Of a stretch of 64,000 nucleotides of DNA, positions 1-9,835 are shown in pieces (positions within the stretch are counted from its first letter, which is position 1; every line of letters begins with the position of its first letter). Under the pieces are notes generated by a model. The model was not told where the DNA came from. It was given only the letters and a program-made list of their open reading frames with translations, and did not search any database. The stretch comes from Emergomyces orientalis (taxonomy: Eukaryota; Ascomycota; Eurotiomycetes; Onygenales; Ajellomycetaceae). The DNA lies in the NCBI GenBank assembly GCA_002110485.1, contig MOWL01000088.1, positions 124,001 to 188,000 of the forward strand, in the 5' to 3' direction. A program made the translations under genes and the position numbers.

Positions 1-96
1 ACCTGGCTCTGTTTTTGAACCTCAAAAATTAAATCAGGAGGAGCACGCTGATGAGTTGAGTTTTCTTGCTGTTGGCTTCCATATACGTTGCTCAAC

Positions 97-1161
97 ATGG
101 CTCACTCTATGCCAAAATTCAAACTGACTTTGGTTGGAGAGGGGGGTGTAGGGAAGGTGAGAAAGATTTCCCCCATGTCAGACATTTGCTTTCCTAGCTA
201 ACAGTTCTACAGACAGCTTTTGTTAAAAGTATCCTTTATGGGGAATTTGAACGGGAGTATTTTGTTACTTGGGGAATGGAGGTGTATCCACACATTCTGC
301 AAACTGTGAGTGAAGTCTAAATATCTTGATTAAATCAAGGAAGGGAGATTTAATAGAATGCAGACCCCTTGCCAAGTTGAGTTTGATATATGGGACGTTG
401 CTGGTATTAAAAAATGTCAAGGTCTCTTGGATGGTTATCTTATAAACACTCAAGCAGCCATCATTATGTTTGATGTTTCAAGGCCTTCTACTTATGACCG
501 TGTCCCTTTTTGGTATTGTAGGTATTACTGATGCTCTATTTTCTCCTTCTCGTTTTCGTTCTCCCTCATTCCTTCACTCTAAATTTATTTTCATTTCTGT
601 TATTTTTATTTTTTGGAACTCACACATTTTTTAGCTAAATTGAGACATGCAGCTGGTGATGATTTCCCAATTGTATTATGCGGGAACAAGGTGGATTTGG
701 AAAATCGCAAGGTGGAGGCAAAAGCAATAAACTTTCATCGGGAGAAGGGGCTTCAATATTTCGATATATCTGTGAAAAGCCTTCACAATATCCGGGAGCC
801 ATTGCTTTGGTTAGCGCGCAAGATGATTGGAAATTGGAGTCTGGTAATAATCTCCGTACCTCCCAATCTTACATCTGGCTGAAATTTCCGGTTATCTAAC
901 TTATAAGGTGTGTACTCAAAGGATTATCGGCCACATCCGTCTTCTGAGGCCTTTGTGAAAGATCTAGAACCTGATCTGACAACTCCAGCAACTGCTTCTG
1001 AGAAACCAAGTAGTCAAGGACCTGAAATAATTGATCGAAATACATCTGAGTTGGAAGATGATAACACACTCAATAGCCTTGACAGCTTGAATTTAGGGCA
1101 TAGGGTTGAAAAGAGCGAGCAGGAGACTCAAGCTAACAGCTTAAGTCAGTGCTTTCATTGA
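97..1161 (+). CDS. divergent Ran-family small GTPase (paralog; possibly decaying)
   Basis: Spliced reading: 97-156, 213-305, 364-517, 635-843 and tentatively 922-1161 (about 251 aa). If the last intron is not used, the frame stops at 882 (184 aa). The translation follows Ran throughout: P-loop GEGGVGKT, FVKxxLxGEFExxY, switch-II region DIWDVAGIKK, DGYLINTQAAIIMFDV, IVLCGNKVD (G4), FHREKGLQYFDIS and LLWLARKMIGN. True Ran is the nuclear transport and spindle GTPase and is nearly invariant. Here DTAGQ reads DVAGI, so the catalytic Gln is Ile; SAK reads SVK, and the DEDDDL-type tail is absent. Introns 1-3 have GT..AG ends, and intron 1 has a good GCTAAC branch site. It is probably a second, fast-evolving Ran-like gene rather than the essential copy. 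Family assignment is secure; the 3' end and expression are not. Confidence 0.72.
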
Positions 1162-1682
1162 GAAAAGATGCATCACTTCTGAGCATACTAACGGTTACCT
1201 ATTACTTAGATAAGCACGATGTAACCAACCTCGACTCTGCTACTATCACCGAGGAATTCAGCGTATTCGCCCTCTGCGTATACTGCACGAGAATAATTTT
1301 AATTCAGTCAACGTTAAGTGCTAACATTGCGGATATTAACACATCGTCTCCTGTACGCTTCTCGCTTATCACAACCACTTGTCGAGCGTGTAAGCAATCT
1401 CATTTCGAGAGACTGCCTCCCAACAAGTTTCATGAATTATCGCGAAATACAGTTGAAAAAACTCGAATGTATGACTGTGCCTGCAAGGTGGCTGATGGAG
1501 AAAAGGTTGTACTCTTTGGTGACAGCATGGTATTATCTGTCCCAGTTGAGGAGCTTGTAAATAAACTGAGTACTGACTGTCGTGTCTGTGGGATTTGCAC
1601 GAGTGCCAGCACATTGCGAAAATTGGATGAGTTGGACAGGGAGAGTCTGGTTTTGCCTTATTTGCCTGGAGCTTTTTTTTAG
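1149..1682 (+). CDS. unassigned ORF, 177 aa, downstream of the Ran-like gene
   Basis: This open frame has no domain I recognise. Its second half holds spaced cysteine pairs (TCRACK, YDCACK, CRVCGICT) and a stretch reading GEKVVLFGDSM, so it has more protein-like character than its first half. It overlaps the proposed end of the Ran-like gene by a few bases in another frame. It may therefore be a separate gene with a missed upstream exon, a further exon, or decayed coding sequence. No splice-supported start could be chosen. Confidence 0.25.
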   Translation: MLSLRKDASLLSILTVTYYLDKHDVTNLDSATITEEFSVFALCVYCTRIILIQSTLSANIADINTSSPVRFSLITTTCRACKQSHFERLPPNKFHELSRNTVEKTRMYDCACKVADGEKVVLFGDSMVLSVPVEELVNKLSTDCRVCGICTSASTLRKLDELDRESLVLPYLPGAFF

Positions 1683-2274
1683 GTGTTGGAAAGGTCTGAC
1701 TGCGGGAATTTTGCTCACACATTATTTATGTAACTTTGGGATCATCTTAGTGATGGTGGGAATAAAGCTAGATGTTGAGAGTCCTTCAGGTAATTCTCTG
1801 TCAGCTGAGCTTCAAAAGTGAAGAATTGATTAGGCAATTAAACGGCCCATATTGAATTTACTCACATGCGAAGCTCTTTCTCACTAAGAATTCTAGATCC
1901 ATCCCATCAAATTAGGATCTAAGTCTTTAATCAGTCAAAACACATTTAAGTGTCATAATTGTGTTCTCAAATGGTATTTAGACATCCTCTTGGGTCCCAA
2001 CTTTTGATCTAGATCCAGTCGCCATAGTCAGCTCTGTTGGTAGGAAAGACTTACAGAATCCTGCTTGGTTATCCTGTTGACAGGTGTGGCTTGGGACTTT
2101 TCTTCACTGCGTTGCAGTTAAGACCAGCAAAAGAATAAAAAGTAGACTTGGGCAGTTCCAAAGAGTGTCTCATTCAGCACTCCAAGGCGGTTTACCGGAA
2201 AGGGTTCAAGGGGTATTTTCCTTAGAGACACAAAGCAGAATAAATAAATTCCATGACAACACAGCCAGTACGCT

Positions 2275-2490
2275 GTGAGACCCATACCAAGCATCATTCT
2301 GATAAGGCAGGCCCATCTAGCTGTCCTCTGTATGGTTTTGAATGATAAGAACAGAGAGAATTTTAACCCAAAAGAAGATCTGGATAATTTAGATGAATTG
2401 CCCGATCTAGAATTCATTTGTAGATATCTAGATTTTGATATACCACGCCCTGTCTTAACAGACTATAGGGCTAGTTTCCGACTATGTTAG
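2275..2490 (+). CDS. short unassigned ORF / possible remnant exon
   Basis: A 71-codon open frame whose second half is acidic and leucine-rich (DLDNLDELPDLEFICRYLDF). It has no recognised family, no clear splice partners and no neighbour to link it to. It is listed because it is the only protein-like stretch in a 3.4-kb gap. It may be chance. Confidence 0.12.
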   Translation: MRPIPSIILIRQAHLAVLCMVLNDKNRENFNPKEDLDNLDELPDLEFICRYLDFDIPRPVLTDYRASFRLC

Positions 2491-4728
2491 TTACAATTAA
2501 TCTGCTAATATTTCAGACACACTACAATGCAATTCAATTCTAATCCTTCCACTTCAACACTAATTTATACTCACAACTACGCTGTATAGGATGCTGGTTT
2601 ATTTAGAAAATAGAAAGCTGAGAGCTCTTCTTGAGCTACCTGTCATATTAGCAAAGTGCTAATGGTGGTACATTGTATGAAATATCACCTCAATCAAGCG
2701 TCAAATCATTGAAATCATTCAAATCATTCATATGCATCACATTCATCGCATTTTGTTGATTCATTTGTCTCAGGCTAGCATTTGATAAATGCCGTAAACG
2801 CTACCACAGTGGCTGATTGATCCACAAAGAAGTCTCTTTTTATTGTTATTCTTTCTATTCCCCCCTCTTTCGGCATTCATAAATCTCTATGTCAAAAAAT
2901 AGTAGTAGTATTTTTGGCAATGGTTCTTTCCGTGGTTCTAAAGGCGGGTTGAATGAGTACTAGTTAAACGGCTAAATATAGGCATAAGTAGATGGCTGTT
3001 TGGTTAATGGAATCATGCTAGCTAGCGTAGTTAAAACCTCAAGGAGAGGCGGGGAAACACTTTCAAAATAAATAAAGATCTATTACTAGTAGTTTATGTT
3101 CCCGTTGTTATTTTATTTATATATAACTTACAAGAATTAAGGCTAACGGCTCAGATAAACAAACATGCCGACCAGGTTAGATTGCTAAAGCCGACAAAGG
3201 TCGATGCTGAATGATGGGGAAAAGCCCATGTCGACAAGGATTTTCTGGTAACTACGCGCTTGAAGCCCCTTCAAGGGAAAATCGATCCTGTGCATGTTGG
3301 AACAACTTTATGGCTTGCCCGGTTGATCGGAATTAATCACTCTTGAAACTCGTTACAAACCTTGAGCCAAGAGGCCTGGCCGTTTCCGTCAAGTTCCAGA
3401 CAAAAAAAAATAAGCATGGGGGAGATGCGGAGGAGGTAGAAAACGATCATAACCGGTCCAATCCGATATCCCCAATTGAGTCAAAATTTCCATCGGACGC
3501 CCGTTGGTCCCTAGAGTCAGTTGTGTGGCGGCAAAAAGCAAATAACAAAAACGGATAAAGCAGCAATTTTACACATAATTCTAATTCATCCTTCTGCTCG
3601 CTAGATAAATTCTATGTGCCTAATAATAGTTTAATTGGGGATCGTAGTTATTTTTTGGGGTATTGGGGGACTTCTTCGTTTTCGCTGCACGAAGAAACTA
3701 CCCCTCCACACCGTTTATTGATATTTTACATCATACATTCGGGCCCTCCCACCCAACATGATCTTTTTTCCCCATCAAGTTGTGTGGCCCAGATTTGTAG
3801 GTAACACATCGGCATTTAGAACCTTTTGCCGCTGCTTTCGTAATTCCCGCCAACTGTACTCACAAGATCCACCCCGAAGGCATCATTTGAAAACATATAC
3901 GTCCTCAACCTGCAACCTTGAATTATTTTATTTCGTAAATAATCCATATTAAAATATAATCATCTCATTATGATGTAAACATCGGGGTGTACTCGGCGAA
4001 TGCAAATGAGCAAATGACCATGTGTCAAGTAATTGTTCACCGCATGTCAACTGTAGGGATCATCATCAGCTGGTAATATGCGTAAGACGTGGAGAGTCAA
4101 GGACACCCGTCGAGCCGTGAGCGTGTTTGAGAGGATGCGTAAGACGGGTTGGATTAGAGCATCGTGACATAGCAAAATTTCCTTGAGACCGCGGTCTGGA
4201 CCCTATCGGCGCCCAAGTTCATTGAAACCCAGACGATGTGGAGTGTGATTCATGGCTCCGTGCCAAACCAAACATAGCAACAATTTCCATGTCAGGCTCA
4301 ATACGTGTGAGGCGGGGGATCCACTGGATCATGGACTGCTGATGTGTTTGATGCAACTGGCATATGCTTGACCAGTCTGGAATGTTTTGGGTTTTGCCCC
4401 GAGTCACATTATCAAACCTAGTTTTGCGATAACAAGATGATTCCGCCAGCCCCCGTTCGGCACTAACAGGAACTGCCGTATGGAAATGCACATCCTCTTG
4501 TAATGTGTAAGGGCGAAAAAACACATTTCATCTGCAGATTGTAGTTCCGTGTCAACTTCACGCTGACCTAGAAGTAGTGTGGTAGTCGCGTTGGCATTTC
4601 CCTTGGTAGATATCCGCTCCCGTCACAACTCTGGGACTGGTTCCTAGTCGTTCCCTTACATAGATGTGCCTAGGTACCTCTTGAGCGATATAGGAAGGTT
4701 GATAAAAAGGGGCATCGGTCGGCCGCCA

Positions 4729-4737
4729 CTATAAATA
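4729..4737 (+). promoter_or_regulatory. TATA-like box for the oxygenase-like gene
   Basis: CTATAAATA lies about 410 bp before the chosen ATG at 5143 and is followed by a CT-rich stretch typical of fungal transcription start regions. The implied leader is long and contains at least one complete upstream ORF (5001-5057) and a second upstream ATG at 5054, whose frame runs past the main start to 5236. This is inferred from sequence only. Confidence 0.4.
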
Positions 4738-5142
4738 TCCCCTTCTTCCCCGAACAACAACATTCTTCTTCAAATCAGCAAAATATATTTATTCAAACAG
4801 ACGGATAAGTTAACTGAAGTCTTTCATACGTACATCCCTCTTCATAAATATTCCAGCGTCCGCATCTTTTGTCTTCTTTCCCTCTCATAATTACTCCCTT
4901 GCACAATATTCTTTGTTGGTTGCAGCAGCAAAACACAGTGTGAGTTTTTGCTACCCATTGTAAGAAAGGAAGCTCTAGGTTGCCCTGTTGTGTCTAAACG
5001 ATGTCGAGTTGTGCCTGTCCTGCTGTCTATCACCGCCCGTCATCGTCATCACCATGATGGGCAACGGTAGTATCGAAGGACTTGTTTCCAAATTAGAAGC
5101 TGTGTCAAGGGGCGAACACTCACAACAACAAAGAACAGCACG

Positions 5143-6408
5143 ATGGCGACAGCAGATATCCTCCACCCCACCTCCATGCCTATGGCTCCGGACCACATGC
5201 CTTCTTCCAGTTACAATGACGAGGGAAACGCATTGATAGCCTCCACCAATGGGAGAATAGAAGCTTCCCAAGCTCAGGAACCAATTCGGTTTGATGCTCA
5301 AAAACATATTCAGTACACTCCTCCGCCAAAGGTCCACTCCATGAAGGAGCTGGGCTATAGTGTTGATGTTGGAGTCTCCCTGATCGGAGTTTCTGAGCCA
5401 TTCCCGCTCTTCTCTGCTGAAGCGATTTTCCAGATGCGTAAGGAGGTCCTCAGTGATAAAGTCTGGGAGCGCTATCAATACTCCAGTAACCTCGCACAGT
5501 GTCAGCTGCGTGGGTATGCCGCTGAGTAAGTTGCCCCTTGTCTTCACTCGCCTTGCATGCACCCGACTAATATATTGTTCAAAGATATGCTCCATTCGTT
5601 TATGACGCGTGGCAGAGTCCTGAGGTCCTGAAAATCGTTTCAAATATCGCTGGCATCGACCTTGTCCCTGTCATGGACTGGGAAATAGGTCACATCAACA
5701 TTTCTGTACCATCCCAGATCGAAAAAGGTCTTGACCTTTCTTCTGCTGAGGACGGTGATCCGATCGTCGATTGGCATACAGATAGCTATCCATTTGTCTG
5801 CGTTACCATGCTCAGTGACTGCACCAATATGGTGGGCGGTGAAACAGCATTGCGAAAGGGAGACGGATCGATTCTGAAAGTTCGAGGACCACAGATGGTA
5901 AGCTCTTGCTCTTGCTATAGCTGATAAAAGGATCCCTTTGCACTCAAATACTGATTGGCGTGAATAGGGATGTGCTGTTGTGCTCCAAGGACGATACATC
6001 GAACACCAAGCTCTGCGCGCTCTAGGGGGAACAGAGAGAATCACGATGGTAACATCGTTCCGCCCGCGCTCACCAGTCCTACCGGACGACACCGTTCTGA
6101 CAACTGTTCGAGCCATATCCGACCTGCCAGAGCTTTACTTCCAGTTTTCCGAGTACAGGCTCGAGATGCTTGAGGAACGGGTCCGGATGCAGCTTAAAGA
6201 AATCCGTGACCGGAAAAGAGCTAGACGAAACTTCAACACTAAAGCGATGAAAAAATTCCTGGCTGAACAAGAGAAATTTTTAGCTCACATGAATAAAGAA
6301 ATGGTAGACGACGAACTGGTGACGAAGGGTTTTACAGATGATAGCCATTTGATCTCCGAAGAGCTTAAAGCGCGCTCTAAGAAACGAACTTGCGCTAACG
6401 GTGAGTAG
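5143..6408 (+). CDS. 2-oxoglutarate/Fe(II) oxygenase-like protein
   Basis: Exons 5143-5525, 5585-5897 and 5968-6408 give 378 aa; both introns have GTAAG donors and the joins restore frame exactly. The middle holds the jelly-roll signature: an HTD (HxD) motif in VDWHTDSYPFVCVTMLSD, then GGETAL, then a distal His in GRYIEHQALRAL followed by an Arg-containing strand (ERITMVTSFRPR). This fits the HxD...H iron triad and a 2-oxoglutarate-binding Arg. The last 100 residues are a charged helical region with alternating Lys/Arg and Glu. The substrate is unknown; similar uncharacterised proteins are common in filamentous fungi. No signal peptide is visible. The leader has upstream ORFs, which could reduce translation. 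The start is the first in-frame ATG of the exon. Confidence 0.8.
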
Positions 6409-8238
6409 GCTGGCGGGAGCTTTGGCCGGAATTTTGGCAGGAAGACTGAATGGTTTTCCTGGTGGTGAAAATGAGCGTAATTACTTTTTGTCAAAGGCAA
6501 CGTCCGTGAGTGGTAATTGCTTGTGTTGCATGTTGGATTTAAGGGTAGTTGTCTATTGTTTTGTTCATCCTTGCAGAGATATATTGCCGGGTACATTTTG
6601 TCGCATTGGGGAGCATTGGGTATTAGTGTTGCTTCGGGTTTTTCGAGGATTCCAAAAAAATTGGTCCAGTAGTTAATTATGTTATATAAGCGGTTCATAG
6701 GGTCCAAATTGCAGGTGTTGTCCATTCGACTTGGGATCAAAAGTTGCGAGATGAGGCGTGAGTTTAGTTATCAGAAAGGTTCCAGCTGGCAGTTGAAGTC
6801 GCGTAGGGTTTTCATGGCAATTCACATGAACGAGCAGAAAACAAATACTATCTCTGACAATAAGCAAGAGTATAATAAAGCAGCGGCAGAGCAATGACAC
6901 CAAGAATAAATTGGATAGATTCAAAAGAATGGTATATATTTCAGTCAAGTTTCGATTTCGCTCCACATTTCATATGGAGGCTGTGGGCAGTAGGGTCTTG
7001 CGGCAAACTGAAGAGTCTGCCCATAATTTCTCCGTAATTTTGATTTAAAATCGAGAAAACATCGACACCACCAAGCCAGCCTCATTGCTATCCAAAATGG
7101 CGCTCACATCTTGTCGATCAGAAAAAGATAGCGCGAAGATGGGTTGGCGAATCTATATCAAATGTAAGCCTATGAACACAAGGCATGTAAAAGGACATTT
7201 TTATGAAATAACATTGAAATGGAATTTTCTTGCAGAACAATATACTGTGCCTATTATTGTGTATGTTGGTACAGTCCTCCTACTTCTTGGGTGTGGACTT
7301 CAGTAAAGTGCAAAGGTTTTGTTTCGGAAGTAGACTTTGAAGGAGGGGAGGGGAATCCCCGCAGTATTTAAAGCCCTAATGAGAATGGAAAGCATTTTCG
7401 AATCGGGCAAAAATATCCAAAGGGGGGGCTAGGGTTTGGAAAGCCGGATTGGTCCATGCCCCAAGTTGCATGAGAAAGCCAATATGAACTTTTTCTGGTT
7501 TGTCTCACAAAACACCCCGTATTGTCACTTGGCGTAACGTATTTAGAATTTTTGTTCCCCATCGACGGCATCCAATATTAACCTGCATTGTGTTATTACA
7601 GCCCTTCCAAGTTTCTCTGGCGACAAGAGACCAGAGGTGGCCGAGCTAGAGTATAAATAAAGCTGAGTTGGAAAGGTCCGGGTAGGGTTTACATAAATAC
7701 ATAACTCATGGAGTTCAAACATGTATTCAATAATCCACGGGCAGAACCTGAGCCATGATTCCAAGTGGAACGTAGAAGGGTGAAGATGAGGTTGAAGACG
7801 TCGTCTAGAAACTCCCCGCAGGAGGTAGAGTCACGTGCCATGCTTATATAAGGCAGCCCAAATGTGATTTGCTAACTAGTTATGGAGCTTCAACGACGCG
7901 GTGACGTCCAATACTCGTGAAGTTAGCTTCAAAAAGATTATGTTTTTTTTGACAAATTGCTGTCGGCCTGCCTTAACCCTCATCAACATTTCTTTTTGAC
8001 ATGACTGCTGTCCTTTTAGGTCCTCAAAAGGTATTACGTCTCTTACCGCAGCACTCTCAATCCTTCTTGGCTCGCTGAACCTCGTCTGCCTGCCAGCCAC
8101 GGTAGCAAATTGTGGGCATCGAAGGTCGCACACCCCACCATTCAACGCCAAAAATAATCTTTCTCGCTGCTTAATATCTTTAACCTATACACGTGTGTAC
8201 ATCTGCCAAAAGGTCTCCGGCGACGCGGTAAACGCGCA
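6409..8238. other. intergenic interval, about 1.8 kb
   Basis: It lies between the oxygenase-like gene and the RING-finger gene, both on the plus strand, so it holds a 3' region and then a promoter. Short ORFs (for example 7085-7306 and 7876-8151) have no protein-like features. A TATATAAGG element at about 7848 is a candidate core promoter for the RING gene. Nothing else was recognised. Confidence 0.5.
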
Positions 8239-9448
8239 ATGTCTGCCATGGCGACCATTGGCCTGGCCGCAGGCTCTGCAAAACCTGGCCCTCCCCTCTC
8301 GAATGACACGTCAGGAGTATGTGAAACAGACTCGCCATATTGCTTACTGCTATGACTGACAATATAACCATTTCAAGCTTCTACAGACTGTACAAGGCCA
8401 TGTCGAGGATATTAGAGCTCTAATATACTGCGGAGTTTGTGTCAAACCGCTCTACGAACCGTTCACCTTGGCATGTGGCCATACCTTCTGTTACAGCGTG
8501 AGCAAAGCCCATGGCATCTCCCACGGGATATTATAGCTAACCCCCTTATAGTGTCTAACACAATGGTTTGTGAGCCATAGACGAAAAAAGACTTGTCCAG
8601 ATTGTCGAGCTTCTGTGTCAACCCAACCTGCTCCAGCCTATTTGGTAGGCCCTCCTGCTTTATATTTGGGCCTTAATCCTAGCTAACTTTTACGTTACTA
8701 GATCCGCGAAATTGTCCAGATGTTTATCAGTCGAGCGGAACTACTTGAAAGCAATGAAACCACAAAGGAACATCTCTCGAACAAGCGCGCGGAGACCGAA
8801 AAGATTGAATCGGACAAGCGAAATACCGATCCGTTTAATGGCGGCCTATTTCAAGGCTGCTTCAAATGCCCTATGTCCTTTAATCAGCCAATCGACGACA
8901 TCATGGATGGTGTTACTCGATGCCCTCGATGTGCCTGGGAGCTCGAGGAAGGGGGATGTCTACATTGTGGTTTTGCGATCGAGGGATATGATTCTGATGA
9001 TTTTTCGGATGGAGATGAATCCATTACAATGACAGATGCAGCCGAGGATATCGAGGATGGATTTTCCGCATTCGATGGGGATGATATAGCGTGGAACGAG
9101 TTTTACCCAGAGTTGCAATATCACATGCACCACCACCACCACGTTCATCACCATGATAGCGACGATGAAGACTCACACGATTCGGAGATGTCGGACTTTA
9201 TTGATGACGGCCCCATAGAAGCGGATGCAGAGACAGATCACTCCACTGTGGTTGGTGGGGATACTATCATATCGGACTCTGATGGCGACATGGAAGCACA
9301 TCTAGGGACTGTGCCTGTTAGCTCTCTGGCCCCACGGCCCCATGGCCGACAAACAATATCTATTGACGTTTACAACGACGACAATGCTGATGACGATGGC
9401 AATCATGAGAATGACGAAGAATCAGAGCACGATCTAGATGATGACAAC

Positions 9449-9480
<32 letters not shown>

Positions 9481-9835
9481 GCCTGTACGAGCGCCAACAA
9501 GGGCAGTTCAACAACGGCGCCAGTTATCATCCACTTCTGTCAACCGTGCCTCCCGTTTCCAGAGCTGTGCGACTACCACTACCACAAGGACGTCAGTTGG
9601 TAATAGCGATGATGATGACGACGAGGATGATGAAGAAGGGCTCTCCCCATCGAACATATCAAATCATAACTACGCGTCAGGTTCAAATGTTCACAGCCCA
9701 ATATCTCTCGAAGATGATTCTGATGTTCCCGTCGCCCCCGTAAGAAGCAGGCGCGTAGGCTCACATCCAGATCGGATACGTCCTAGCCAGCGCCCAGGCC
9801 GTCGCCGAGGCCAGGCAACGGTTAGTACTAACTGA
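8239..9835 (+). CDS. RING-finger protein, probable E3 ubiquitin ligase (Psh1-like layout)
   Basis: Exons 8239-8316, 8378-8497, 8552-8644 and 8702-9835 give 474 aa. A C3HC4 RING spans roughly residues 40-85: CGVC ... ACGHTFCYSC ... CPDC, the layout of a ubiquitin ligase. Directly after it comes an IREIVQMFISRAELL helix, then a second cysteine cluster (GCFKC, RCPRC, CLHC) that could bind zinc. The rest is very acidic, with a His tract (HMHHHHHVHHH) and an Asp tract encoded by GAT repeats, then an Arg-rich end. N-terminal RING plus long acidic tail recalls yeast Psh1, which targets the centromeric histone Cse4, but the link is by layout only. A second in-frame ATG lies at 8248. The acceptor of intron 1 could also be 9 nt downstream. 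Confidence 0.85.

Larger units (their letters stand above)
1683..5142. other. gene-poor interval, about 3.4 kb
   Basis: No convincing gene was seen. A short open stretch at 2275-2490 (+), ending ...DNLDELPDLEFICRYLDFDIPRP, looks protein-like but is isolated, and it could be a remnant exon. Short imperfect tandem copies of an AAATCATTC-like unit lie at about 2700-2735. The right end (about 4700 onward) is the promoter and leader of the oxygenase-like gene. No transposase, terminal repeats or RNA gene could be recognised. Confidence 0.5.

Noticed and set aside
9438..9743. ORF beginning with a run of Met codons inside the RING gene
   Set aside because: It is the shifted reading of the GAT repeat that encodes the Asp tract; the real frame is the RING protein.
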